Below, piece after piece: positions 42,894-51,735 of a stretch of DNA of 64,000 nucleotides (position 1 is the first letter of the stretch; each line of letters begins with the position of its first letter). The position numbers were made by a program, and so were the translations under genes. The stretch comes from Nostoc linckia NIES-25 (GTDB lineage Bacteria; Cyanobacteriota; Cyanobacteriia; Cyanobacteriales; Nostocaceae): positions 163,386 to 227,385 of the forward strand of contig NZ_AP018224.1 in the NCBI RefSeq assembly GCF_002368035.1, in the 5' to 3' direction. The notes under the pieces were generated by a model that worked only from the letters and a program-made list of their open reading frames with translations, made no database searches and was not told where the DNA came from.

Positions 42894-43843
42894 ATTTCGA
42901 TAATTCGACTAATTAAATTGTTAGTGCCGCTTTTGAGTTCCGTTTCGAGTTGTAAAAGTAAGGTAAGGCTGTTTTTCAGTTTTTGAACGCCTATAAACTT
43001 GATTTCATCTTTGAGGTAATACAATCTTTTAGGGTTTTTCAGTTCGGCTATTTCTGCAATCTTAGTGTCAGATAATTTAGCTTCTACGCCAGCTTTAGTT
43101 ATTAGCCAAGTACGAAAAACTGACGTAAGAGTTGCTACTATTTTGAGTGGATGTTCATTACTATCTACTAGTTTATCCACCTGCGCTATTGCCAAGTTTG
43201 AATGATTTCTTAACATAGCCATAGTAAGCTTTTGATAGTCAGTATTGTGATTACTAACTAATTGTTTTATTTCCTCAAGAGAAATAATTTTTTCACTTGC
43301 ATAGACAGCAAGTTTAGCAAATTCGCTATCGGCTCGTGCAGTGTTATTACCAATTGCTTCGACTAGATAATCGGTCACATCCGGTGTAAGGTTAACTTGA
43401 TGGATAGCTGCATACTTCCCTATCAAACTAACTATCCCCTTTTTATCCCAACAAGGAACGAGAGGAAACTCTTCTTGTTGAGCATATTTTAAGATAGTTT
43501 TCACTACTGTTCTGCGGGAATCTGGCTTTTTGTTACTAGTAATTAAAAGAATGTTACTTGCAGGGATTCGAGAAAGTTGATTTTCAAGTCCTTGGTTATT
43601 ATCCTCATTTGATAAACCTCCAATTAAATGCTCGCTGTCTGTATGAACAATTTTATTACCCTCTCCAAAGGGTAACGTCATAACCTCAGTAAAAACCTTG
43701 GCAGCAATATTTTTCTCATTTCCAGATAGCTTGATGTAGTTGAAAGCTTTCCATTCAGCATGAACATTTTGAGTCACTAAATGGTTAATTTTTTGATTGA
43801 GCGAATAGGTATCTTCGCCGTAGTATAGGTATACTGGCATCAC
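42881..43843 (-). CDS. holA: DNA polymerase III delta subunit (clamp-opening)
   Basis: The start MMPVYLYYGEDTYSLNQKIN is typical of HolA. NILLITSNKKPDSRRTVVKT and LTPDVTDYLVEAIGNNTARA (domain II/III boundary) support it. The C-terminal helices include MLRNHSNLAIAQVDKLVDSN and LKIVATLTSVFRTWLITKAG. Delta binds the clamp and springs its interface. It is coupled to delta' downstream. Its 320-residue length fits the family. A terminator separates it from the gene upstream. Confidence 0.88.
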   Translation of the reverse strand: MMPVYLYYGEDTYSLNQKINHLVTQNVHAEWKAFNYIKLSGNEKNIAAKVFTEVMTLPFGEGNKIVHTDSEHLIGGLSNEDNNQGLENQLSRIPASNILLITSNKKPDSRRTVVKTILKYAQQEEFPLVPCWDKKGIVSLIGKYAAIHQVNLTPDVTDYLVEAIGNNTARADSEFAKLAVYASEKIISLEEIKQLVSNHNTDYQKLTMAMLRNHSNLAIAQVDKLVDSNEHPLKIVATLTSVFRTWLITKAGVEAKLSDTKIAEIAELKNPKRLYYLKDEIKFIGVQKLKNSLTLLLQLETELKSGTNNLISRIIEICTI

Positions 43844-43891
43844 AAATTAGATAAACATCTAATTATCATGCGTTAGTTATAAGCAGTGGTT

Positions 43892-43919
43892 AAAAAAAGA
43901 AGAGTTAGTATTAACTCTT
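43892..43919 (-). terminator. Intrinsic terminator before holA
   Basis: On the minus strand AAGAGTTA ATAC TAACTCTT is followed by CTTTTTTT. It ends transcription of the unknown gene at 43961-44743. Confidence 0.8.
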
Positions 43920-43960
43920 TCTGCTTGGTATTTATTATGTGTGACCAGTAAATACTTTAC

Positions 43961-44743
43961 TTAAGTTTGTGCTGGTTGTACGAAATTTTGAATTGAGTCT
44001 TTATCAATATGGTTATCTACTGGTTTATTACCCAAGTATTTGCGCCAAGAATCTAACTGTTGAAGATACTCTATTACTCCACTAGAACCAGCTACCTCGT
44101 ATAGTGTAATAGCTGTTTCCCATTCCTTTAAGTCGGCTTGTTTCTCTGAGAGAATTTTGACTATAGCTTCGGGAAGTTTAGTGTCTTTACCAGTATCTAA
44201 ATTTAAGTGCGGTGTGTTTTCTAGTAATATTTCTTGTCCAGATAGAGTAACACCATCATCTTCTATATTTGTAGTATGAAGTTGAACACTAATCTCTGAT
44301 AAAGGAAGAGTATATTGAAGAAATTTTTTAACTTTTTTGGTTTTAGTATTTCTCCTTTTTGGTTTAATGGTAACAGGGTTGTTTGGTTCTGGAACTTCAT
44401 AACATTGGGGGAGTTCTAAAGAGAGTTGACCTGTTAAGTGCCATGATGCGCTTCGTTTTTCTGGTGGGCTAATGCGATAAGAGAACTCAGCTGTTTTCCT
44501 GGGGTCGCCAGACTTTCTTAGTTTGACCCACATGTTGTAGCTGATAATTCCTTGGATGTAAGTTTTTGGGTCTAATATTACTGGGTTTGTGTTTTCCCAC
44601 CACTCAATTTGAACTACGCGATCGCCATCTAATTCGTAGATAGTTCTAACTCTGGCATTAGGATGAGACGACATGAATGAGTTGACCCAAGCCCTTTGCT
44701 TTTTATTAAGCCTGGGCTTGCGAGAAGAGGATTTATTTCTCAT
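43961..44743 (-). CDS. Basic unknown protein in the replisome region
   Basis: The 260 residues start with a strongly basic stretch (MRNKSSSRKPRLNKKQRAW) and carry another at about 130 (KPKRRNTKTKKVKKF), suggesting nucleic acid binding. An internal HLTGQLSLELPQ resembles a clamp-binding motif but lacks the final Phe. No family recognised. It is preceded by polB with 88 bp between and followed by a terminator. Confidence 0.6.
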   Translation of the reverse strand: MRNKSSSRKPRLNKKQRAWVNSFMSSHPNARVRTIYELDGDRVVQIEWWENTNPVILDPKTYIQGIISYNMWVKLRKSGDPRKTAEFSYRISPPEKRSASWHLTGQLSLELPQCYEVPEPNNPVTIKPKRRNTKTKKVKKFLQYTLPLSEISVQLHTTNIEDDGVTLSGQEILLENTPHLNLDTGKDTKLPEAIVKILSEKQADLKEWETAITLYEVAGSSGVIEYLQQLDSWRKYLGNKPVDNHIDKDSIQNFVQPAQT

Positions 44744-44831
44744 TAGTTACAGACAAATCAGAATGTATGAATTTGAAAAACTTTTATATTTAGTCACATC
44801 GAGTTTTACGCAAAATCTCAACTTTGTTCAT

Positions 44832-46649
44832 TTAGAAAAGAGATAACTGACGTTTGTTACTTTCTAGTGTTGCAGGAGCAGCTATTTTGAGAATTTCTTC
44901 TCGCCTTTTCTCAATAAGGTGAAGATAGTATTGACGTGAGTAATTCTCATTACTGCTGATATTGGTTATGCCACTAATTCCGTAATAGTAAGTGACTACA
45001 TCTCCAGGTTTTCCTAGTTTGAGGATTCCTTTTTCTCCCTCTTTAATCTTGCGTGTGATTGCAAGTTTTTCTTTTGGATATTCCTTTGATAAAATCTGGG
45101 ATTTGATGTGTACATAATAATCTTCTGCTGCTGATACATTTTGAATTAGCAGGGTTAAATACTCAATAGAAAACTCTTTCTCTAGTTGAGAGCGATCGCG
45201 GTTGCGCCAGTTGCCTTTAGTGATAATTTTCCCGTCTGGAAGCCATAAAAGGTAATTTTTGGTTCCCCGTTCGGGGATAAACATAGCGTCGGCGATAAAC
45301 TCTAGCTTGACAGTTATCCCTTTAGGCAATTGAGATTGAAGTAAACTACGTACCTCTTCTGGGTTGGGATGTGTGAAAAACACTCCATCAGTGTCAACTT
45401 CCACAGGAGTACCACCGTGCCGAGTGATAATTTCAATCATGAGCTTGAGTACTTTTCGGCTGTAGGCTGTAACTAATGCAGCAGCCTCCATATCATTGAA
45501 GGCGAGTTCAGATGTGCCGAAGAATCCAAACTCGGAGTTAGCTAAAACCTTGACGGATTCTCTTTTTTCCTTAGCAGCAATATCTCCAGCAGATGCAAGT
45601 TGTTCCAACCTAAATTTTTCATTCACCAAATATTGCAGAATACTTAGTCCAATACGTTCTGTATCTTTAATTGAGCAAATACCCTTGTCTAGCATTGCCC
45701 AAGGGTGCATTGAGCTAATATCTGCATATCCAACCCTTCTATACAGTCCAGGAATAGAGTAAGCCATCCCTCCCTGAAATTTGTACTTGCGATCGGGTTT
45801 TGGTTTATCACCTGGATAATGATGCTCAAATATTCGTTCCCATTTAGTACCATTACCAGCAAGTGTTAGCTGCTGGAGATTCATTTCCGGTACAATTAGT
45901 GCTTCGTAATAGTATGAGGGTACAAGTCTATTCGCAATTAACCGGGTGTCTTCGAGGTCGTAGACAAGATACTCTTTTAGGCGTTTCCATCCCTTACTGT
46001 TGGGGCCATCTTTCCAACAACCGAGGATTTCCTCATAGGAAAGAACTAACCTAGCGTTCTGGCGCAGTCCCATGTCCAATACAGCCTTTTTGAGCGATCT
46101 GCCGTTAGTTAGCTTTTTGGCTATGAAATCCCACCTCAGAACACATATATAAATGTCTACGTGTTGGCTATTTCGGATGAACACCTCCTGAATTTTTAGT
46201 GGCTCACCCCGTACTTGGGCGGTACGAATAGTCCGAGATTTGGATGCAACTTGAAATGGGTGTTTTATACCGTGCAAGTTGCATCGAGTAATAATAAATG
46301 GAATATCAAATGCCATCCCGTTATATGTGAAAATTACATCTGGGTTTCTTTTACTGAGATGGTTGATAAATTTGGTCAGTATTTTAGCTTCTGAGATATC
46401 CATAAAAATAGTAGAATATCCCCTTGAATCCATACAACCAATAGCATAAATACGGCTTTCAAATGGGTTTATTCCTGCTGTTTCGATATCAACAAATATT
46501 TGTGAAAGTTCCTGATACGGCTTGAGTTGTATTTTGGGCTGCCAAGGTTTTATTGGAGAGGGGTCTTTCCAATAAATGTTTAGTTTGTCTTCATCGACAA
46601 AGATTATCCCTCTAGATTTCTTCACATAATCTCTGTGGTTATAACTCAT
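44832..46649 (-). CDS. polB: Family-B DNA polymerase with C-terminal clamp-binding motif
   Basis: The exonuclease motifs are FVDIETAGINPFES (Exo I), VIFTYNGMAFDIPFI (Exo II) and YLVYDLEDTRLI (Exo III). The polymerase motifs are YADISSMHPWAMLD (A), KVLANSEFGFFGTS (B) and VEVDTDGVFF (C). All catalytic acids are present, so synthesis and proofreading are expected. The last five residues are QLSLF, like the QLGLF tail by which E. coli Pol II (also family B) binds its clamp. At 605 residues it is compact. The gene lies between the clamp-loader genes, suggesting it is the plasmid's working polymerase, fed by its own clamp. Confidence 0.93.
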   Translation of the reverse strand: MSYNHRDYVKKSRGIIFVDEDKLNIYWKDPSPIKPWQPKIQLKPYQELSQIFVDIETAGINPFESRIYAIGCMDSRGYSTIFMDISEAKILTKFINHLSKRNPDVIFTYNGMAFDIPFIITRCNLHGIKHPFQVASKSRTIRTAQVRGEPLKIQEVFIRNSQHVDIYICVLRWDFIAKKLTNGRSLKKAVLDMGLRQNARLVLSYEEILGCWKDGPNSKGWKRLKEYLVYDLEDTRLIANRLVPSYYYEALIVPEMNLQQLTLAGNGTKWERIFEHHYPGDKPKPDRKYKFQGGMAYSIPGLYRRVGYADISSMHPWAMLDKGICSIKDTERIGLSILQYLVNEKFRLEQLASAGDIAAKEKRESVKVLANSEFGFFGTSELAFNDMEAAALVTAYSRKVLKLMIEIITRHGGTPVEVDTDGVFFTHPNPEEVRSLLQSQLPKGITVKLEFIADAMFIPERGTKNYLLWLPDGKIITKGNWRNRDRSQLEKEFSIEYLTLLIQNVSAAEDYYVHIKSQILSKEYPKEKLAITRKIKEGEKGILKLGKPGDVVTYYYGISGITNISSNENYSRQYYLHLIEKRREEILKIAAPATLESNKRQLSLF

Positions 46650-46771
46650 TAATTAGAGATTTTCCTAATTCATGTTGATATTAATTTTTAACTATCAACT
46701 TAATTGCGTATGCTGCTGTGGTAGTAAATGTTAATTTATTTGGTTATTTAATTAAATGAAGAAAGAAATAT

Positions 46772-46797
46772 AGGGTTATAACTATGGTTATAACCCT
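46772..46797 (-). terminator. Hairpin after dnaX
   Basis: AGGGTTATAAC (46772-46782) and GTTATAACCCT (46787-46797) form a perfect 11-bp stem with 4-nt loop, 9 bp after the dnaX stop on the minus strand. The following sequence is T-rich (ATATTTCTTTC). Confidence 0.7.
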
Positions 46798-46805
46798 GTT
46801 GAAAG

Positions 46806-48095
46806 TTAAGCTTGTTGTAATTGTTTTTGTTGCAGCTTTTGGACAGCTTCTACCCAAGCAGGTGCTTTTTTACCATTAATAGGTGTCAGCTTTTGCCAGT
46901 GTTCTTGTAACTGGGCTTGTGTTAAGTGGGGTAACTGTTCCTTGCCCCAGTTAATCGCATCTTGAGCAGTTTTCCAATCTTTCCAGGGTTGTGATTGGTG
47001 ACTACCCTTGTTGGTTGGCACTATCTCGATAAGTGTAGCTTCCAACCAAAGATGTGCGTCTTCATCCCGCATGAGATTTTGGCGTGCCATTAAGATTGCG
47101 ATCGCATTTCGGATCTGGTCGATATTCCACAACTGCGAGATACTTACTAATTCCTCCCAGGTGTCCTCTTCTAGCTGTGTAAGATGTCTGCTATTGGGAT
47201 TAGTTTTGCACACAAGTAAGTCTTTGAGGAAACTGACAAGACTTGTATGGATGGCAGTTGGCTGTTTACCAGATTCAATCCAATCTTGAAGGATGCCTAA
47301 ATTGCCCGTAATTTCTCCTTTGATGATATTTTCACAGACGGTGAGTAAATCGTATTCGGGAATAGTGCCTGATAGTTCCCAAACCCAGTTAGAGGTAATT
47401 TCCTCTTCACCTAGTAAGGTTAACTGGTCTAATAGTTTGAGTGAGTCGCGCAGATGTCCCTTGTTTGCTTTAGCTACGGCGGTAACTGCTGATGGTGCAA
47501 TTTTGATACTTTCCTGGTGAGATATTTGTTCTAGGTAGCTTGCAACTAGCGAGACAGGAACTTTCTTAAAGTCAAACTTTTGGCAACGGGAGACAATGGT
47601 TTCTGGAACTTTGTGTAACTCGGTTGTGCAGAAGATAAATACTACATGACGGGGAGGGCTTTCAATGGTTTTGAGGAGTGCTTGCCACGATTGGCTACTT
47701 AGGGCATGACATTCATCAATAATGAATATTTTGAATCTACTTTCCACTGGTGCAAATTGGGTAGTGGATATAAGCTCTCGGATCAGTTCTACTCCACTAT
47801 TGCTTGCTGCATCCAGTTCGGTTACATCAACAGAAGAAGATGCCGTAATTCCCTTGCATGAATTGCATTCTCCACAGGGCTTGGTTGTTGGCTCATTGCT
47901 TGATTGACAGTTAAGAGATTTAGCAATGATGCGGGCGGTACTGGTTTTACCTGTACCTTTGGGGCCGCTAAATAGGTAAGCAGGTGCAATCTTTTGGAGA
48001 GCGATCGCATTTATAAGAGTGCGAACAATATGTTCTTGCCCAATGACTTCACTAAGAGTCTGGGGACGGTATTTGAGATGTAGTGGTTGGTACAT
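46806..48095 (-). CDS. dnaX: DNA polymerase III gamma/tau subunit (clamp loader motor)
   Basis: The AAA+ motor begins MYQPLHLKYRPQTLSEVIGQ with Walker A GPKGTGKTSTARI. A four-Cys zinc site spans NCQSS and PCGECNSC, Walker B is FIIDECHALSSQSWQALL, and the SRC motif VSRCQKFDF. At 429 residues it is gamma-like: the long tau extension that binds a replicative Pol III is missing, which fits use with a family-B polymerase. A 65-bp gap with a hairpin separates it from dnaN upstream. Confidence 0.93.
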   Translation of the reverse strand: MYQPLHLKYRPQTLSEVIGQEHIVRTLINAIALQKIAPAYLFSGPKGTGKTSTARIIAKSLNCQSSNEPTTKPCGECNSCKGITASSSVDVTELDAASNSGVELIRELISTTQFAPVESRFKIFIIDECHALSSQSWQALLKTIESPPRHVVFIFCTTELHKVPETIVSRCQKFDFKKVPVSLVASYLEQISHQESIKIAPSAVTAVAKANKGHLRDSLKLLDQLTLLGEEEITSNWVWELSGTIPEYDLLTVCENIIKGEITGNLGILQDWIESGKQPTAIHTSLVSFLKDLLVCKTNPNSRHLTQLEEDTWEELVSISQLWNIDQIRNAIAILMARQNLMRDEDAHLWLEATLIEIVPTNKGSHQSQPWKDWKTAQDAINWGKEQLPHLTQAQLQEHWQKLTPINGKKAPAWVEAVQKLQQKQLQQA

Positions 48096-48123
48096 AGTTT
48101 TGATGATTAAAAGTGTTTTATTT

Positions 48124-48152
48124 ACTCCTTACCAACTGCACTGATAAGGAGT
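48124..48152 (-). terminator. Hairpin between dnaN and dnaX
   Basis: ACTCCTTA (48124-48131) and TAAGGAGT (48145-48152) form an 8-bp stem with a 13-nt loop. On the minus strand it lies just after the dnaN stop, and its distal arm carries TAAGGAGT, which could act as the dnaX ribosome-binding site. It may thus be an attenuator rather than a terminator. Confidence 0.5.
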
Positions 48153-48160
48153 TTAATTTT

Positions 48161-49495
48161 TTAAGCAGTCGCGGCTTCTTTTTTCGTTCGTGACGAGCGT
48201 GAGGTTGACTTACCTTTAGTAGTATCTTTTGCTACTAAAGATGATATTTCTGTTTCAGAATTTTCACTATCATTTGTTGCCTGCGCTATATCTGTTACTT
48301 CTTCAGTGCTAGGCTCAGGTTGAGTGCTGGCTTGTGTCTTTGTACTTTGGTTATTTACCTTTTCAAACCCCTGCTTAATTTCTACAGGCATTACCAGATA
48401 CAGCTGATGGAGCAGTCCTCCCATCGGGCAGATAATAACTGGTTGCGTGGGTTTGTTACACCGCACCACGATTTCATCAGTACTGATGTGCTTCAATCCT
48501 TCGATAAGGTAGTCGATATTTAATCCAATACTGATGTTTTCTGAATGATTAGTTGCTGGTTTCATCAGTACCGAGTCAACTGCATCCCCGATATCAGTAG
48601 CTTCGGTGTAAAGTGTTGCCTGTGTAGCTTCCAATTCCCAGAGAATTTTGACAACCTTTTGCTTGCGTTCGGCTAGATAACTTACCCGCTTCAGTGCGCT
48701 CTCAAATCCCTTGCGTTCTAATGTAAATTCATACTCAAATGTTCTGGGAATCAAACTATTGATTTTGGGGTATTCTCCCTCTAAAAGTCGGGAAATGACC
48801 TTTGTATTAGGAAGACTAAACTCAATGGTTTTATTTGATAGAAGAATATTGCAGACACTTGTATCGGCACTTTGAGAGAGAATTTTGTTTAACTCGCCAA
48901 GTGACTTACCTGGAACAGTAAAGTCAATTGGGTCAGAATATTCGCTATCAAGTATTCCTGTGACTAATGCTAATTTGTGACCATTTGTACTAGCAGCTTG
49001 CCACTTATTTGTATCAATTTTGAAGTTGACACCAGTTAAAACTAACTTTGTTTCGTCACCATTGGTGCAATAGAGTGTCCCTTCAAGTGCAGCTTGGAGT
49101 TTCTTGGCACTTAAATTTACTTCTATTGGATTTTCTCCTTTGGGAAGAGTTGGAAACTCGTCAGGTTTTCCGCCAATCAGACGGCATTTACCGCTATTGT
49201 GAGTAATTATGCAGGCTTGGTTTTCTACCTCTAAAGTAATTTCTCCTCTGACATTGTTAATAGTGTCAGTTAATAGTTTGGCTGGTAGTGCTACCTGACC
49301 TGAAGTTTCCACATTTGCGGTTGTTGTAGTATGAATTGTGAGGTTAAGGTTTGTTCCTGTTGCTGATACTATCCCATCTTCATTTGCTATCAGTAAGATA
49401 TTTCCTAAAATTGGGTCAGTGGGCTTAGGACTGATTGCCAAATAAGCGGTTTCTAGAATTTCTGCGAGTTTAGATTGTTCAATGTTTAGTTTCAT
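48161..49495 (-). CDS. dnaN: DNA polymerase III beta sliding clamp with long C-terminal tail
   Basis: Three clamp domains are recognisable: N-terminal KLNIEQSKLAEILETAYLAI, central PTLPKGENPIEVNLSAKKLQ and C-terminal VRCNKPTQPVIICPMGGL. The usual clamp end is LYLVMPVEI, matching E. coli YVVMPMRL. A 70-residue Ser/Thr/Glu-rich, then basic tail follows, absent from standard clamps (about 366 residues). The clamp should bind the QLSLF proteins encoded nearby. The tail could regulate access to the pocket or bind DNA. Confidence 0.92.
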   Translation of the reverse strand: MKLNIEQSKLAEILETAYLAISPKPTDPILGNILLIANEDGIVSATGTNLNLTIHTTTTANVETSGQVALPAKLLTDTINNVRGEITLEVENQACIITHNSGKCRLIGGKPDEFPTLPKGENPIEVNLSAKKLQAALEGTLYCTNGDETKLVLTGVNFKIDTNKWQAASTNGHKLALVTGILDSEYSDPIDFTVPGKSLGELNKILSQSADTSVCNILLSNKTIEFSLPNTKVISRLLEGEYPKINSLIPRTFEYEFTLERKGFESALKRVSYLAERKQKVVKILWELEATQATLYTEATDIGDAVDSVLMKPATNHSENISIGLNIDYLIEGLKHISTDEIVVRCNKPTQPVIICPMGGLLHQLYLVMPVEIKQGFEKVNNQSTKTQASTQPEPSTEEVTDIAQATNDSENSETEISSLVAKDTTKGKSTSRSSRTKKEAATA

Positions 49496-49529
49496 TTGTT
49501 ATTTTGCTTTTAGTAGATGATGTTTTAAC

Positions 49530-49549
49530 GGGTGCTATTTCTAGCACCC
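49530..49549 (-). terminator. Short hairpin before dnaN
   Basis: GGGTGCTA (49530-49537) and TAGCACCC (49542-49549) pair perfectly with a 4-nt loop, between the stop of the next gene and the dnaN start. Confidence 0.6.
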
Positions 49550-49574
49550 TTTTCGGTTACATGAGATAGTTTTT

Positions 49575-50567
49575 TTAGTAGGGCAGTTCTTCCATCTCAG
49601 TACTGTATGCTGTATAAGCTTGACCTGCTGTACTAGGAGGAAGTGCTGCTACTGGCATATCAGCTGCACCTACCAGGCGATTATGTTCTGCTACAACGGT
49701 TGATGTTTTACCGATGCGGTGAGAGAATTCGGGGTTTGCCTGCATTGTTGTTTGGATATCGATTTCTTTGCCTTCTGAGAAGAATTCGAGAAAATCGCTT
49801 CCATCGGGGTTTGGTGATTTATAGGAAGTGACAACTGCTACCCAAGATTTATCCCTTTGGTTGACTGCTTCTTTAGGTTCAAGAGATGGCGTAAAGGTGG
49901 GTTGAAATACACCGAGGCGATGAAACTCTGCACGTTTTTCAGCAACAGTTGTATCAGTAAATCGGGCGAATGCAACTTCTAGTTCGCGTTGGAACTGTTT
50001 ATAAGCCTCGCCAAATTTTGATGATGCAACGCCTTTAATTGATAAGATAATTGGTACTGAGTGCAGGTTATTATTATTTTCATCAACAAGTTGCAATAAA
50101 TAAAACCGTCTCAATACTGCGGCATCTTTGCCAAGTGCTTGGTACATTTCGTACCCATCAGGTGATTCGTACACTCCTACAATTTTGCCGTCATCGCGCT
50201 GTTCAATATATCTGGGAGAAACATCAAGAATGTGCATCCTGGGCGATTGCAACAACACTCCCATTTCTGGCGTGCCACTAGAGAAGGTGTGCTTGTGTGT
50301 AGGTTCTTGTCCTTGCCAGTTAATTGCTGCTAAGTATTTATCTTTGATAAACAACCCGACTTTTTCTGCTTCCATGTGGTTAATGACTTGGCAGATGCAG
50401 ATGTTACTAATCGGCGCATTGTACTCAGGATTTGCAAATTTAGAAATAGCTGATTTACGCTTTTGTATGTTTGTACTATTCTGAACTCTTTGTTCAGGGG
50501 GTTCAGACTGGGATACTGCGCTTTCTTCACTAGCAGAATTAGTAGGCTTTGTTTGATTTCTTGCCAT
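49575..50567 (-). CDS. DUF5895-like plasmid protein (tentative)
   Basis: The segment FANPEYNAPISNICICQVIN and GVLLQSPRMHILDVSPRYIE resemble, from memory, the DUF5895 proteins common on cyanobacterial plasmids; function unknown. The first 40 residues are Ser/Gln-rich and disordered. The rest looks like a mixed beta fold. It is transcribed toward dnaN, which suggests a replication or maintenance role. Confidence 0.55.
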   Translation of the reverse strand: MARNQTKPTNSASEESAVSQSEPPEQRVQNSTNIQKRKSAISKFANPEYNAPISNICICQVINHMEAEKVGLFIKDKYLAAINWQGQEPTHKHTFSSGTPEMGVLLQSPRMHILDVSPRYIEQRDDGKIVGVYESPDGYEMYQALGKDAAVLRRFYLLQLVDENNNNLHSVPIILSIKGVASSKFGEAYKQFQRELEVAFARFTDTTVAEKRAEFHRLGVFQPTFTPSLEPKEAVNQRDKSWVAVVTSYKSPNPDGSDFLEFFSEGKEIDIQTTMQANPEFSHRIGKTSTVVAEHNRLVGAADMPVAALPPSTAGQAYTAYSTEMEELPY

Positions 50568-50628
50568 AATTTTAATTAATGGAAATCAATATTTAATGCG
50601 TAAAGCAAAAAGTCGTTATAAAAAATAA

Positions 50629-50653
50629 AAGTCGTCTGTTATTAAGACGACTT
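50629..50653 (-). terminator. Hairpin between two hypothetical genes
   Basis: AAGTCGTC (50629-50636) and GACGACTT (50646-50653), 9-nt loop, 26 bp after the stop of the 95-residue gene on the minus strand, followed by TTATTTTTTATAACG. Confidence 0.7.
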
Positions 50654-50678
50654 GAAAGATTGATTGATACTTAGTTAT

Positions 50679-50966
50679 TTAGATAAACTTTTCATCACAC
50701 TCTCCCCTTAAGTCTGTAAAGCTGTCAATGCAAGTATCTCCCTGAATAATTTCAGTTTTAGTATTTATAAGTGTCTGGTATATTTGCTGAAGACTAATGA
50801 TGATTTGTCTAAGAACAGATGTGTTTTCAGTTGTGAAAGTCAGTGACACAGATGCCATGCTTGAATTATGAATTGCGACTGTTTGTTCTTCAGGAGATCC
50901 ATAACTGGTTATTTGGCTGTCTTTACCAGGAATAAATCTATAAGAAGCAATAGTTTCAATTGCCAT
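50679..50966 (-). CDS. Hypothetical protein, 95 residues
   Basis: No family recognised. The N-terminal half is beta-rich (IETIASYRFIPGKDSQITSY), the C-terminal half helical with two Cys near the end (DTCIDSF, RGECDEKF). An AAGGAG site 6 nt upstream supports the ATG. Part of the minus-strand operon after the methyltransferase. Confidence 0.6.
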   Translation of the reverse strand: MAIETIASYRFIPGKDSQITSYGSPEEQTVAIHNSSMASVSLTFTTENTSVLRQIIISLQQIYQTLINTKTEIIQGDTCIDSFTDLRGECDEKFI

Positions 50967-50968
50967 AT

Positions 50969-51187
50969 TTATCTCCTTGTTCGTTGGGGTTTAATTTCAA
51001 GCATTTTATTACTAAGTTTGGTGATATTACTGACCTTCCAACCAGCAAGCTTGCACTTATTAAGTGCTACTTCTAACTCTTGCTGTGTAAGGATTTTGTA
51101 TCTCATATATTGTTCCCATATAGGGAAGATATAAGTGACATATTTAGTTTTATCAATTTGGCAGTATGCCATGCGTTTGTAGTACAC
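50969..51187 (-). CDS. Small hypothetical protein, 72 residues
   Basis: The frame starts with GTG at 51187 overlapping the methyltransferase stop; an ATG at 51172 (MAYCQIDKTKYV) is the alternative. Its LTQQELEVALNKCKLAGWKV segment looks like a small helical DNA- or protein-binding unit. The next gene starts right after its stop. No family recognised. Confidence 0.5.
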   Translation of the reverse strand: MYYKRMAYCQIDKTKYVTYIFPIWEQYMRYKILTQQELEVALNKCKLAGWKVSNITKLSNKMLEIKPQRTRR

Positions 51188-51735
51188 TATGGTTTAATGA
51201 GTTTAATGATTCTAGTAGCTACGTTTGTAGGGTTATTTGAACTCAAGAAGGCATCTTTATCTACCATTTCTACATAGCTATTATTGGCTTGTAGCCAGCC
51301 TTTGAAGGTTTTGTACTTACGATTAAAGAAAACTGATTCAGGTATAACTGAAACTAATACGCCACCCGTTACAAGTAACTTCCAAGCCTGGTAGATATGT
51401 TGGACAAGTTCACAAAATGGAGGATTCATGATACAGGCATTGTATAAATGACTGGGGTTAAACTCCAGAAAGTTTTTCCCTACGAGATTAAATCCTTTGA
51501 GTTTTAGAATTTGTCGTAAATCGTAATTAATCTCAACCACCTCTAGTTGAACATTAGGATAGGTATCAGTGATATACTCAGCAATATTTCCACTACCAGC
51601 ACTAGGCTCTAAAATTTGCCAATTTGGTTTAATATCTGCCAGTTGAACAAGCCGTTGACAGACTAGTTTAGGAGTAGGAAAGAAATCTCCATCTTTCATC
51701 CCAATGATTTCGGGAGCATCCCAGTTTTTATTTAG
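51187..51735 (-). pseudogene. Adenine-type DNA methyltransferase, N-terminus probably truncated by an IS
   Basis: Class I methyltransferase motifs are present: SAM-binding LEPSAGSGNIAEYI and catalytic NPPF in IMNPPFCELVQHI, with FFPTPKLVCQRL before them as in cyanobacterial plasmid methyltransferases. The native segment seems to start around WDAPEIIGMKDGDFFPTP; upstream residues come from the adjoining transposase. The remaining part could still be translated from ATG at 51699 (MKDGDFF, 170 residues) and may be active. Related enzymes are N6-adenine methyltransferases with no paired nuclease, and none is seen here. Confidence 0.65.

Noticed and set aside
44401..44420. Internal QLSLEL as a clamp-binding motif in the basic protein
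   Set aside because: The final Phe is replaced by Leu and the motif is internal, so it is weak compared with the exact terminal QLSLF cases.
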